A DNA stretch of 56,982 nt from Candidatus Saccharimonadota bacterium. GTDB lineage: Bacteria > Patescibacteriota > Saccharimonadia > Saccharimonadales > Saccharimonadaceae. A program made the position numbers and the translations under genes. The DNA lies in the NCBI GenBank assembly GCA_017652105.1, contig JAGCBP010000003.1, positions 1 through 56,982 of the forward strand, given 5' to 3'. How positions within the stretch are numbered: position 1 is the stretch's first letter; the number at the start of each line of letters is the position of its first letter. Of the stretch, positions 1 through 8,812 are shown in pieces. The notes below the pieces were generated by a model that did no database searches, was not told the DNA's origin, and was given only the letters and a program-made list of their open reading frames with translations.

Positions 1-94
1 CATTAATGTTTAATTATTGGGAAAGGTCATAATGATTCAAATGAAAAACATAGCAAATACTATCAAGCAAAAGCTCGCATCATATATATATATA
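1..94. repeat. Terminal direct repeat, left copy
   Basis: These 94 bases are identical to 56889-56982. The repeat covers the ribosome binding site, the start codon at 32 and the first codons of the surface-protein gene, and it breaks off inside the AT dinucleotide tract. Either the sequence is circular, or two loci share this 5' module and the assembly stopped at the repeat. Confidence 0.95.
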
Positions 95-2893
95 TATATA
101 TATCGGTCGCGCTTAAACTCTTTAAACTCTTACATCAAGAATTCTCGTAATCTCCGGGTGGTTGGTATTTCGGCTTCTGTAACACTGGCTGCTTTTATGA
201 CCTTGGCAGCTTTTCCTATAACTCTTAAAGGAAATGTTGCAGAAGCTATGACAGGTAATCCAGCTTCTACTATTCTCACTATGACTTCTGCCTCTGCTTC
301 AGCTAATCTAGATTTAGTAGTTAGGAATGCCAATGGTACCTTCTCTACTTCTCCGGATCTTAATTCAGCTAGGTTTAGTATTACCACAGACAACTATACT
401 GGCTATAAACTATTAATAGCTGGTACTAATGATACTAGAGAGCTAGTCAATAGTGCTAGTGGTACAGCTTTGGAGTCTATTACTACCGCTATGGATGCTG
501 GTTTATTTGGTGGTGATACAGCTACCTCACTCAATGGCAAATGGGGCTATAAACCAAGCAAACTAAACTCTACTACTAATACAAATTTCTTACCAGCTCC
601 TACTACTAGTAATCTAGACACTCTAGATATAACTAATTCTGCTAATAGCACTGCTAATAACTATATTATTGCTCTAGGAGCTAGAGCAGACTATTCTACC
701 ATTCCTGGTACTTATACTAATACCTTTGTCCTGACTGCTGTAGCTAATAATATACCATATACGATTAACTTTAATGATAATACAGAGGATTCTACGGTAG
801 CTAACCTGCCTGCTACTATTTCTGGTGATACTATTAGTACTAGTGTAGCATTGCCTACTACCATTCCTACCAGAACTGGTTATACCTTTGCTGGTTGGTG
901 TGATACAGTTACTACTATAAATGCTAATGGTACTACTGCTTGTAGTGGTACAGTCTACCCAGCTTCTACTACCACTACTACTTCCTACTTAGATTTTATA
1001 GACCAAACCGTATCAAGTAATATTGCTAACCTATATACTATGTGGAATGTAAATACTTATGATATTACAGTGAATATAACTGGTGCAGGAATATCTAGTA
1101 TAACTTTTGCGCCAAACGAGACCGAATACCCAACTATAACAATAGTTGCCTCCAATTCCACCGCCAACTTGGTGTATGGTGTTAACTATACTGTTATCGC
1201 AAACCTTACTAATACAGACGATTACGAATTTGACTCTTGGGCATTGAACAACTCAAATTATGGTACACTCAGTTCTACTACTACCAACCCTACCACTTTT
1301 ACTCCAAATCAAAATAGCGGAAACGCAGTAATTACAGCGCTCGGAAAGACAAACGCATACGACAGACTTGTTTCAGGCGAATTAACCGTACAAGATATTG
1401 GCAAACTATCATCGGCTGGACAAAACGCCCTTTTTGCTAGAATGACTACCGGAACAGCTTATGATGCAAAAGATATTCGTGATAATGACACATATAAAAT
1501 CGCCAAGCTCGCAGATGGCAACATTTGGTTTCTTGATAATTTACGACTTGGCGATAGTAACGCGATTACTCTCACATCGTCTGACACTAACATAACTTCT
1601 AGCTTCACCCTCCCTGCCAGTATAGGTTATTCTGATAAATTTAACAGCTATACCTCCCCAATTATTTACAATAAAAGAGAAAACTATACACACTATACGG
1701 AAGCTGCAAATGTTGGGAACGGCTCCCACAAATCCGGCGTCTATTATAATTTTTGCGCAGCATCTGGTGGCACTTATTGCTATGCTCAAGACTCAGGCGA
1801 GCATGGCGACGCAACCTATGATATCTGCCCAAAAGGCTGGAGAATGGCAGGAAAAACAGAATTTATGGGAGCAAATATAGCATACGAACTCGACGGAACA
1901 AAAACCGTTACTGCTCTATCCTTACCACCATCCAAATATACTGTATATGCCAATGCCGATTCTTCTTGGACAGCGGGAAGTTATCTAAATACTTCAGACT
2001 ATGGAAGCTTTTTTTGGACACCTAATTTACTGGTTGGTGATATCGACTCAAGTACATATAGAGGGAATAGTATGCTTATGCTATATACAAATTATAACTA
2101 TCAAGACGAATCTTTTAGGTACATAGCCAATGGAACCGATGGAAATAGCTGGAATATTCGCGCATCCGGAATTCCAATGCGTTGTGTTCTTAATGCTAAA
2201 CCTCAGACGATGACAAGTATAGCCTACACATACATGCAAGACATAACTTCTGACAAAATCAGTAGTTATCAAAATGGCTCTACAGCTATTTTGAAAGACA
2301 AACGTGATAACCAAGAATACAGTGTAGCAAAAATTGGAGGTAGGTTATGGATGACGACAAACCTCAATATTGCTGGCGGTACCACATTAAAACCAGTTAC
2401 TTCTAATGTAACATCTAATTATACACTCCCAGCATCTTCAACTTCTGGTTTTTCGGATGATACCACAGCTTATGTATATAACAGCAATAATTCGAACTGT
2501 AATAATGGAGACCCATGCTATTCGTACTACTCTTTTTATGCAGCTGTTGTGGGTACAATGGGAAATTCGGAAACCGGAGATGCGTCTCAAGATATATGCC
2601 CTAAAGGATGGAAAATCCCGACATCAACGGAATATGGATCTTTAAAAGATATGTATTATACAGCCGAAAAAATAGCCGCGGAGCCTTTTAACGCAACATA
2701 TGCTGGGAGATATACAAGCAGCGGATATTCCAATAATACATCTGGACAATACTTTTCATCCTCCAAATGGTCATCGGGTTCAGGCACTAACTCCGTAGGT
2801 GTATTGTCATTCAATTCATCAGGAAACACAGTCTCAGTAAGTAACGGAGCCGGCAGAAGAACAGGCTTGCCAATACGCTGCGTAACAAAATAA
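32..2893 (+). CDS. Large surface protein with InlB-type repeat and two FISUMP domains
   Basis: Predicted secreted surface protein of 953 residues. The start at 32 follows a GGGAAAGG ribosome site by six bases; an in-frame ATG at 17 lies upstream of that site and is less likely. An N-terminal extension containing a Tyr-Ile repeat from the AT tract precedes a hydrophobic export segment at about residues 40-68. A Thr/Ser/Ala/Asn-rich region follows to about 240, then an InlB/Flg_new-like repeat at about 244-338 (TGYTFAGWCD), a linker, and two Fib_succ_major domains at about 480-715 and 755-953. Each of those two has a W-x-x-x-N-L core and an ICPKGW motif. FISUMP proteins are common on CPR and Bacteroidota surfaces, and their ligands are mostly unknown. 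Codon use changes near base 1075: before it ACT, GCT and AGT dominate, after it ACA, ACC, GCA and GCC are frequent, which suggests a mosaic gene. Confidence 0.85.
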   Translation: MIQMKNIANTIKQKLASYIYIYIYRSRLNSLNSYIKNSRNLRVVGISASVTLAAFMTLAAFPITLKGNVAEAMTGNPASTILTMTSASASANLDLVVRNANGTFSTSPDLNSARFSITTDNYTGYKLLIAGTNDTRELVNSASGTALESITTAMDAGLFGGDTATSLNGKWGYKPSKLNSTTNTNFLPAPTTSNLDTLDITNSANSTANNYIIALGARADYSTIPGTYTNTFVLTAVANNIPYTINFNDNTEDSTVANLPATISGDTISTSVALPTTIPTRTGYTFAGWCDTVTTINANGTTACSGTVYPASTTTTTSYLDFIDQTVSSNIANLYTMWNVNTYDITVNITGAGISSITFAPNETEYPTITIVASNSTANLVYGVNYTVIANLTNTDDYEFDSWALNNSNYGTLSSTTTNPTTFTPNQNSGNAVITALGKTNAYDRLVSGELTVQDIGKLSSAGQNALFARMTTGTAYDAKDIRDNDTYKIAKLADGNIWFLDNLRLGDSNAITLTSSDTNITSSFTLPASIGYSDKFNSYTSPIIYNKRENYTHYTEAANVGNGSHKSGVYYNFCAASGGTYCYAQDSGEHGDATYDICPKGWRMAGKTEFMGANIAYELDGTKTVTALSLPPSKYTVYANADSSWTAGSYLNTSDYGSFFWTPNLLVGDIDSSTYRGNSMLMLYTNYNYQDESFRYIANGTDGNSWNIRASGIPMRCVLNAKPQTMTSIAYTYMQDITSDKISSYQNGSTAILKDKRDNQEYSVAKIGGRLWMTTNLNIAGGTTLKPVTSNVTSNYTLPASSTSGFSDDTTAYVYNSNNSNCNNGDPCYSYYSFYAAVVGTMGNSETGDASQDICPKGWKIPTSTEYGSLKDMYYTAEKIAAEPFNATYAGRYTSSGYSNNTSGQYFSSSKWSSGSGTNSVGVLSFNSSGNTVSVSNGAGRRTGLPIRCVTK
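82..103. repeat. (AT)11 microsatellite inside coding sequence
   Basis: Eleven uninterrupted AT units lie 50 bases after the start codon and are translated as alternating Tyr and Ile. Gain or loss of one or two units shifts the frame ahead of the export segment, so the tract could switch the gene on and off. Confidence 0.9.
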
Positions 2894-2933
2894 TCGTTAT
2901 TCCCTCCTCATCCACCTCACCGCGCACTATTGT

Positions 2934-3245
2934 CTAGTATTCCGTTATTCTTCTCAAATCTCTTCTCGCATAGACAATCCGTAGCACAAATACTCTCTTG
3001 TTTTCCTTGTCTACACGGTACAGTACCGCATATTTACCTACTTTACCTAAACGATACCTAGAATCAGCCCAAAAAGTTGGAAATCTTTCTGGCATATAAT
3101 CTAACGACAAAACAAAATCTAATATTTTATCACTCCATTTTTTCACACTTCTAGGAAAACGTGATATCTCAGCAACAGCATCTAAAATATTTACAAGGTC
3201 CTCTCTGGCTTTTGGCATAATTACAACATTATACTTCAAAACCAT
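2934..3245 (-). CDS. RelE/ParE-family toxin
   Basis: Toxin of a type II toxin-antitoxin pair, about 103 residues. It has the family pattern: an N-terminal helical pair (KAREDLVNILDAVAE), a central basic strand region (FWADSRYRLGKVGKYAVLYRV), and a C-terminal strand with basic residues (VFVLRIVYARRDLRRI). Most relatives are ribosome-dependent mRNA nucleases or gyrase poisons; the sequence alone does not say which. I place the start at the ATG at 3245, which overlaps the last codons of the antitoxin by 17 bases and has a GGAGAG site upstream. An in-frame upstream ATG at 3275 would overlap further and lacks a site. Co-transcribed with the antitoxin. Confidence 0.85.
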   Translation of the reverse strand: MVLKYNVVIMPKAREDLVNILDAVAEISRFPRSVKKWSDKILDFVLSLDYMPERFPTFWADSRYRLGKVGKYAVLYRVDKENKRVFVLRIVYARRDLRRITEY

Positions 3246-3540
3246 ATTTCGTAGCCATCTCTCTCCGCACCTCATTTATAGTATAGTGTTTGCCAGTCTT
3301 CACCTCTTTTTCTGAATCCTTTAACATAGTTTCGATCTCTGTTTTACTCATTCGTGACAGATCCAAAATATTTGCTCTATGCTTTAATCGCATTGGAGTT
3401 TTTTTATGTTTTACAGTCCACGCCAAAAACTGTTCCACTGCTTGTGACATTGTGGTTCCATTTTCTTCAAAATAATCCTCCGCTTGACTTTTTAGAGTTG
3501 GGTTAATTCTAATATGCACATCTGCAGTTTTTGTTGCCAT
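3229..3540 (-). CDS. RelB/DinJ-family antitoxin
   Basis: Antitoxin of 103 residues located directly upstream of the toxin. The N-terminal segment (TADVHIRINPTLKSQAEDYF) is typical of the ribbon-helix-helix DNA-binding domain of RelB/DinJ proteins, in which the short strand pairs in a dimer to read the operator. The charged C-terminal half should wrap and neutralise the toxin. The gene has its own promoter with a palindrome between -35 and -10 (3571-3599), consistent with autorepression by the toxin-antitoxin complex. Confidence 0.88.
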   Translation of the reverse strand: MATKTADVHIRINPTLKSQAEDYFEENGTTMSQAVEQFLAWTVKHKKTPMRLKHRANILDLSRMSKTEIETMLKDSEKEVKTGKHYTINEVRREMATKYGFEV

Positions 3541-3570
3541 AATATTTCCAAATCCTAGTTATTTACTATT

Positions 3571-3599
3571 ATTCTAACAAATTTGTGTACACATTTCAA
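3571..3599 (-). promoter_or_regulatory. Toxin-antitoxin promoter with palindromic operator
   Basis: On the minus strand TTGAAA is followed after 17 bases by TAGAAT, preceded by TGT. The spacer starts with the perfect palindrome TGTGTACACA (3584-3593). A palindrome between the hexamers upstream of a RelB-type gene is the expected autoregulatory site. Confidence 0.75.
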
Positions 3600-3659
3600 G
3601 ATTAACTTTGTGTCTTTTTCTAATTTTCATCAAAAAATCCCCCCGCCCATAGCTTATGG

Positions 3660-5042
3660 TTATTTTTTAGAGAAAAAGAATAATAGACCGGGAAGGAGGA
3701 TAATCTGAAGCGCATTCGGAAACCCAGAAAAGAAAATCAGCGATACCCCGTAAGCCACTAAAAGGGGAAGCAACACCTCCGGTATTTCGCATTTTTGAAT
3801 TATCATTTTTACTGCCAAAATCAGCATCGCAAGAAGAAGGAGCGCTCCAACAAGTCCAGTCTCAAGCAAAATCGAAGCGTATTCATTCTGCACAATTTCT
3901 CTCGGCGCCGGAGAATCACCATTATTATATAGAGCCTGCCCAGCTCCACCAATTCCTACCCCCACCATCACAGTTTTAAAATCTTTTTTCCAAATGTCAA
4001 ATGCAGCTCTAGACAGTCTCACTCTGGTGTCCGTAGATTCCGCCACATATCCATCAAATGCCGCCTCGGTCTTTCCCTCAGTTTTTGTCTCACTTTTCTC
4101 AGAACTTTCCACCGGCTCAGTAGATTTTCCTCTTATATCAATCACCCCGAGGGAAAGATGGTTGATCACTTTGGCTACTCCATCACCATAAGTATCTGCG
4201 GTCGGGGAAGCCGCCGCCAAAACCCCTTGGAGATTCAAAGTGAAGAGAAAAGCCGCCACAAAAATCCCCACGGTCTTCATGATGTTTTTACAGACCGCCT
4301 TTTTCTCAGACTTCTTCGCCCGCGCCCACACGAAGAAATCAAAGAATACTAGCCCCACCACGCACGCATAAATCGCCCCCCGCGAAAATGTTAGAAACAG
4401 TGTAGCAGCAAATATCGCAAACAATATTAAATATTTTTTATTTTTATCACTAATATAGAAATATAAAGAAGCAATGGTCGGAGCCAATAGCAAATTCCCC
4501 ATAAACTGCGGTTCTATCGCAAACCCATTCGGATGCGGGAACCCAAACATTTGATATACGCACCCATCACAGAGAAGCGAAGCCTCTTGCGGCACACCAG
4601 CAACATCTAAAATACATTGCACCACACACCACACACACACAAACAAAGCCGCCCCAAAGAACCACCGCCAAAAGATTTTCCAAAACTTAGTATCCAAATT
4701 CTCTCTAAGCTCAAAGAAAAATACCACCGCAAAGAATAGCGCCCACATCACCCCCACCGTCAAAATTCCTCGAAGCACATTTAGCGACCAAATCACACTA
4801 AACGTCACAAAAATAGGGAAAAGCCACCAAAGAGCACTCCCAAAAACTTTTGAAAACAACTTCGATCGATATTTATCCACCACCATCACCAGTCCAACCG
4901 CGTCAAACACCATAAGCCAAATAAGCGGCAGGGAAAGTTCAAAATACATTGTCTCGTTTTCACCCAACTTAATCAACGGGTAATAAGAAAAACAGAGAAT
5001 TAACGGCAGTATATATATTAAATATCTAAACAGTTTTTTCAT
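3660..5042 (-). CDS. O-antigen ligase/polymerase-like membrane protein
   Basis: Polytopic protein of about 460 residues with some ten or more hydrophobic segments and a large extracytoplasmic loop near residues 270-360. It fits the Wzy_C/O-antigen ligase superfamily (PF04932), whose members join lipid-linked glycans to each other or to an acceptor. The TFSRGAIYA segment just before the loop matches the family's conserved region. The likely start is the second ATG at 5042, overlapping the end of the glycosyltransferase gene by 17 bases. It is the last gene of a three-gene glycan operon with 5026-6123 and 6127-7551. Polymerase versus ligase cannot be decided from sequence. Confidence 0.75.
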   Translation of the reverse strand: MKKLFRYLIYILPLILCFSYYPLIKLGENETMYFELSLPLIWLMVFDAVGLVMVVDKYRSKLFSKVFGSALWWLFPIFVTFSVIWSLNVLRGILTVGVMWALFFAVVFFFELRENLDTKFWKIFWRWFFGAALFVCVWCVVQCILDVAGVPQEASLLCDGCVYQMFGFPHPNGFAIEPQFMGNLLLAPTIASLYFYISDKNKKYLILFAIFAATLFLTFSRGAIYACVVGLVFFDFFVWARAKKSEKKAVCKNIMKTVGIFVAAFLFTLNLQGVLAAASPTADTYGDGVAKVINHLSLGVIDIRGKSTEPVESSEKSETKTEGKTEAAFDGYVAESTDTRVRLSRAAFDIWKKDFKTVMVGVGIGGAGQALYNNGDSPAPREIVQNEYASILLETGLVGALLLLAMLILAVKMIIQKCEIPEVLLPLLVAYGVSLIFFSGFPNALQIILLPGLLFFFSKK

Positions 5043-6123
5043 GTACAAACTCCTTTATTTCACGGTCAAATCTTTCCACGCTAAATTCCCTCGCGGTTTT
5101 GCTGACTTCAGCCCGGTCAAATTTCATTTTTTCAAATTTCAAAATCGCCTCCTCAAGGGAAGTAACGGTTTGCTTTTCAAACAAAATTCCATTTTTACCT
5201 TCAATTACATAATCTAGCGCTCCACCCTCGCCAAAAGCAATCACCGGCGTCCCAGCAGCCAAAGCTTCTACCGGCGCAATTCCAAACGGCTCCAAACTCG
5301 GAAACAAATAGCCCTTTGCTTCGCCCAAATATTTTGCTAATTCCCCCTTCCCCACCAGCGGCACAAATTTGACAAATTCAGAATTTGATGCTATTTTTAC
5401 AAGTCGCGCATGCTCAGGCCCTTCCCCCACCACTATTAATTCCCTCTTCAGTTTCGCACACGCCTTCACCGCCAGATCCAACCGTTTCCAATTCACCTGC
5501 CGTGATGTCACTATATAATAATTCCCTATTTCCTCATTTTTATGTGCAAAATCTTTGATTTCCACCGGCGGATGAATCACGGTCGCTTCTCGCTTGTAAT
5601 ATTTCAAAATCAATTCTTTCGTATAATTAGAAATTGTTACAAATTCATCTACATATTGCGCCGCTTCATAATCTTTCTCTCTAAGTGGCTTCACCAGAAG
5701 TTTAAAGAAAAATCTCACCAGCGGATTTAAAATCCCAAATCCCGGATTTTTCACATAAGTATCATATAATTGCCAGTAATATTGTGTCGGCGCATGGCAA
5801 TAAGAAATATGTTTTGCACCCGGTTTAGTCGCCCGCACCGCCTTCGCCTCCGCACCGGTCACCGAAATAATCAAATCATATTCCGAAAGATCCAGTTTAG
5901 AAAACCACCTTTGCCTCAGCGGCCCTAAAAACCTCCTAAGAGCCACCGGAAAAATCTGCAGCCAACCAGTCTTCACTGTCGCATCGTCAAACCAATTAAT
6001 TCCTCGCCGAGAATATTTAGAAGTATAAATCGGCGCTTTTGGATATAATCTATGTATCTCCAGCAAAACTTTTTCTGCTCCCCCCACATTTGTCAACCAA
6101 TCGCAAACAATCGCGACTTTCAT
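5026..6123 (-). CDS. Family 4 glycosyltransferase
   Basis: GT-B fold retaining glycosyltransferase of 365 residues, expected on the cytoplasmic face of the membrane. The N-terminal half has the GGAEKV acceptor-side motif. The C-terminal half has NWKRLDLAVKAC, a nucleotide-sugar region (LIVVGEGPEHARL) and the E-x7-E motif (EPFGIAPVEALAAGTPVIAF). It starts three bases after the stop of the initiating transferase at 6127 and overlaps the ligase-like gene downstream, so it probably adds the second sugar to the lipid carrier. The sugar donor is not predictable. Confidence 0.88.
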   Translation of the reverse strand: MKVAIVCDWLTNVGGAEKVLLEIHRLYPKAPIYTSKYSRRGINWFDDATVKTGWLQIFPVALRRFLGPLRQRWFSKLDLSEYDLIISVTGAEAKAVRATKPGAKHISYCHAPTQYYWQLYDTYVKNPGFGILNPLVRFFFKLLVKPLREKDYEAAQYVDEFVTISNYTKELILKYYKREATVIHPPVEIKDFAHKNEEIGNYYIVTSRQVNWKRLDLAVKACAKLKRELIVVGEGPEHARLVKIASNSEFVKFVPLVGKGELAKYLGEAKGYLFPSLEPFGIAPVEALAAGTPVIAFGEGGALDYVIEGKNGILFEKQTVTSLEEAILKFEKMKFDRAEVSKTAREFSVERFDREIKEFVHEKTV

Positions 6124-6126
6124 AGG

Positions 6127-7551
6127 CTACTTAGCTCCCTCACCCCTAAACACCGCCGCAATCGTCCTAAAGAAAATCTGAAGATCCAGCAACAACGACC
6201 AATTCATCACATAATAAATATCCAAAGCTCTACGTTCCTCAAACGAAATATCTCGCCGTCCAGACACTTGCGCAAATCCAGTTAGTCCAGATTTCACCGA
6301 CAAAATCAACGACCTATCACCATAATATTTCAATTCACCCGGAATCAATGCTCTTGGTCCAATCAAAGAAATATCGCCTTTCAAAATGTTAAATAATTGC
6401 GGTAGTTCATCAAGAGATGTCCGCCGAATAAATCTACCGAATCCATCAATCCTCGGATCATCTTTTAAAAAGTCTCCATTTTTACGATATTTTTTAATCA
6501 AATTCGGTTTCCCCATTTTGATAAACGCTTCCTCTGGCGTCATCCCACTCCATTCTGGTCTAAGCGAGCGGAATTTATAACATTTAAATTTCCGATTATA
6601 CCTCGTCAATCTCTCTGACTTATAAATCGCCGGCGCTTTGAAATTTCTAATTTTCAGAATCAAAAATACTATCAGCATCGGGATAAATGCCAATATCAGA
6701 CCGACCAAAGCAAACAAAATATCAAATATCCTTTTCACTACCGCCCAACCGCCTGAAAGTGGTGTCAATTTCACCAAAACTGCCGGCGTATTCCCTACTA
6801 ATTCTAACTCGCCAAAATGCGAAGATAGCTCCGTTTCTGAAGGCACAAAATAGTACAAAATGTGCTGCTTCACAGCCTGTTTATATACATATTCTGTCTC
6901 TTTTTCATCGGTTTGAAAAATCACATCTACTTTTGCTTTTTTCAAAGCTTCCTTGAGTGACGAATATTGATGCGTTCTCACGTCCGGCGGAATATATTTA
7001 CGATTTGCCACCACTCCAGCTACCCTATATCCATATTCTGGCGTAGAAGTAATAAAATCTACCAAATATTCTGTATTTTTATTGTTTCCAATAATCAAAA
7101 CTTTTTTCACGCCATAATTATTTTTAAAAATCTGCCGCGCCACAAAAATCACAAATATCCGTTCCAACATCAAAAATATAAACGAAATCCCCACCGCCAG
7201 CACTGCCACCACTCTCACTGGAAAAAGATTTCTGTCCACAAAATAATCATATACGATTAGAGCCGCCACACTCATCACCGCCGCCAGAAATACTTTCCCT
7301 ACTTCCGGAAGCCGCGATTTATTTAGAAATACTGATTTTTTGTATAAGCCTAAGACCGCCAAAATAATCAACATTATCGGCACTAACCATACAATTTCAA
7401 GCGTAAATTCCTCAAGTTGCGATTCAAACATGTACGGGCGTGGATCTACGTGCACCCGAACAAAATACGCCAACGCAAATGACAAAATCAACATCGCCGC
7501 GTCGCCTATAATCAACGCCAACCTTAATATGTGATCGGATTTTTTCCGCAT
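6127..7551 (-). CDS. Polyprenyl-phosphate glycosylphosphotransferase (long form)
   Basis: Initiating enzyme of glycan assembly, 474 residues. It moves a sugar-1-phosphate from a nucleotide sugar to undecaprenyl phosphate. Four N-terminal hydrophobic segments and a CoA-binding-like domain (about 60-240) precede a fifth hydrophobic segment and the catalytic Bac_transf domain (PF02397, about 270-470), with KRIFDILFA, TRYNRKFKCYKFRS, the RRTSLDELPQL motif and GPRALIPGE. The start codon lies exactly six bases after TATAAT, so a leaderless message is predicted. It heads the operon with 5026-6123 and 3660-5042. A second, short-form initiating enzyme is at 34410. Confidence 0.92.
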   Translation of the reverse strand: MRKKSDHILRLALIIGDAAMLILSFALAYFVRVHVDPRPYMFESQLEEFTLEIVWLVPIMLIILAVLGLYKKSVFLNKSRLPEVGKVFLAAVMSVAALIVYDYFVDRNLFPVRVVAVLAVGISFIFLMLERIFVIFVARQIFKNNYGVKKVLIIGNNKNTEYLVDFITSTPEYGYRVAGVVANRKYIPPDVRTHQYSSLKEALKKAKVDVIFQTDEKETEYVYKQAVKQHILYYFVPSETELSSHFGELELVGNTPAVLVKLTPLSGGWAVVKRIFDILFALVGLILAFIPMLIVFLILKIRNFKAPAIYKSERLTRYNRKFKCYKFRSLRPEWSGMTPEEAFIKMGKPNLIKKYRKNGDFLKDDPRIDGFGRFIRRTSLDELPQLFNILKGDISLIGPRALIPGELKYYGDRSLILSVKSGLTGFAQVSGRRDISFEERRALDIYYVMNWSLLLDLQIFFRTIAAVFRGEGAK

Positions 7552-7557
7552 ATATAT

Positions 7558-7566
7558 ATTATACCA
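7558..7566 (-). promoter_or_regulatory. Leaderless promoter of the glycosylphosphotransferase gene
   Basis: The minus strand reads TGGTATAAT, then six bases, then the ATG at 7551. Transcription should start at or next to the start codon. Confidence 0.75.
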
Positions 7567-7575
7567 TAAACCTAT

Positions 7576-7603
7576 AAAAAACTCGGCTACCTAGGTAGCC
7601 GAG
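7576..7603 (-). terminator. Intrinsic terminator
   Basis: A perfect inverted repeat of 11 bases per arm (CTCGGCTACCT and its complement, 7582-7603) is followed on the minus strand by six T residues. It ends the transcript of the lipocalin-like gene at 7622 and lies just upstream of the next minus-strand promoter. Confidence 0.9.
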
Positions 7604-7621
7604 CCCCTTAAGTCAGAGAAA

Positions 7622-8065
7622 TTAAGCTTTCTTAAATTTCATCTTTTGGCCATTAAGTTCCAAAGTCAAAACACCATCTTTGTATTCATAATTAGATACA
7701 GCTTTTTGACCATTATTGTCCACCGTCATTGTCTTATCGTCATAAGTAACATTTAGTGTTGTCTCAGATTTGAGTTGGCTAGGATCTTCTACATAATCAC
7801 TATATGCACTCATGTCTATTTTCATCACCATCGTACCAGTTTTGTCACCTTTGAGTTCAATGGTATATTCCATCATGTTACCAGCAGCGGTAGCATCAAC
7901 TTCATTTCCCTCAGAATCGATTGTAGAAACGAGGTTATACTTCCCTACAATTCCATTGTTATTTAAATTGATTACTACAACCACAACTACTGCCACGATC
8001 ACCGCGACCACCGCAGCGCAAATTGCCGCAATCAAACCTTTGTTATTCTTTTTTTCTTCTGCCAT
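7622..8065 (-). CDS. Membrane-anchored lipocalin-like protein
   Basis: Small protein of 147 residues. A charged N-terminus (MAEEKKNNKG) leads into one very hydrophobic Ala/Val-rich helix at about 9-33, and the rest is a predicted beta-rich extracytoplasmic domain. The domain opens with GKYNLVSTIDSEGNEV and contains several strand-turn repeats (LNVTYDDKTMTV, YEYKDGVLTLELNGQ), as in the small lipocalin-like domains of Firmicutes lipoproteins. The ligand is unknown. A TGTTATAAT promoter and an AAGGAGC site precede the start, and it is transcribed alone, ending at the terminator at 7576-7603. Confidence 0.65.
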   Translation of the reverse strand: MAEEKKNNKGLIAAICAAVVAVIVAVVVVVVINLNNNGIVGKYNLVSTIDSEGNEVDATAAGNMMEYTIELKGDKTGTMVMKIDMSAYSDYVEDPSQLKSETTLNVTYDDKTMTVDNNGQKAVSNYEYKDGVLTLELNGQKMKFKKA

Positions 8066-8122
8066 TATAGCTCCTTAAGATTATATTGCTACCATTATAA
8101 CACAATTTATCAAAAGCTTCTA

Positions 8123-8131
8123 TGCTATAAT
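8123..8131 (+). promoter_or_regulatory. Leaderless promoter of the CmpB-like gene
   Basis: TGCTATAAT ends six bases before the ATG at 8138. No ribosome binding site can fit, so translation should begin at the mRNA 5' end. Confidence 0.75.
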
Positions 8132-8137
8132 AAGCTT

Positions 8138-8755
8138 ATGGTTACCAAGAAGAAATCCGCCAAAACTAGCTTAAAAACCTACCAAAAAGTCGGCATCGGC
8201 CTTTTGATTTTTGTGATTGCGGGTGTAGTCGGTTGGATTTGGGAATTTATATTAGCCATCATCGAAGAAGGCCATGTGTATATGAAAGGTGGCAACCTCC
8301 TTCCTTGGATCAATATTTATGCTATCGGCGCTATATTGATTGTTATCACTACTACCAAATTCAAAAAATATCCTTGGGCTGTGTTTTTAATTTCGTTTCT
8401 CGTTACTGGACTTTTAGAAGGCATCGCTGGATGGTTAGTTTATACGATTGGCAACGGCACCAGATATTGGAATTATGACCACGGCATTTGGAATGTTTGT
8501 AGCATTAATGGTTTTGTCTGCCTCGCTAGCGCCACAGCCTTCGGCCTTTCGGCACTACTTCTCATGTATGTAGTCTTGCCATTTTGCACCCATCTTGCTA
8601 CACATATGAGCAAAAAATCGTTTATTATTCTCGCCACCACTCTTTTTGCATTAATCATGCTGGATGAAGTCGTCAATTTGACTCTAAAAAACTTGGACCA
8701 ACCCACCGCCATGGATTTCTACAAATCCCTCGGGCTAGAATACCAAGGATTTTAA
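8138..8755 (+). CDS. CmpB/DUF1113-type membrane protein
   Basis: Membrane protein of 205 residues with five to six hydrophobic segments after a basic N-terminus. The arrangement resembles the family named 'putative ABC-transporter type IV' (PF06541): GWIWEF in the first helix, G-x-L-x-x-W-I-N-I-Y-A at the second, a Glu in the third (LLEGIAGWLVY) and the aromatic loop RYWNYDHGIWNVCSINGF. The family's function is not established. It is transcribed alone from a leaderless promoter and is divergent from the lipocalin-like gene. Confidence 0.7.
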   Translation: MVTKKKSAKTSLKTYQKVGIGLLIFVIAGVVGWIWEFILAIIEEGHVYMKGGNLLPWINIYAIGAILIVITTTKFKKYPWAVFLISFLVTGLLEGIAGWLVYTIGNGTRYWNYDHGIWNVCSINGFVCLASATAFGLSALLLMYVVLPFCTHLATHMSKKSFIILATTLFALIMLDEVVNLTLKNLDQPTAMDFYKSLGLEYQGF

Positions 8756-8812
8756 ATATACAACAATACCCCCTTCAATTTTTCCTTATATATATTATAT
8801 AATATAGATAAT

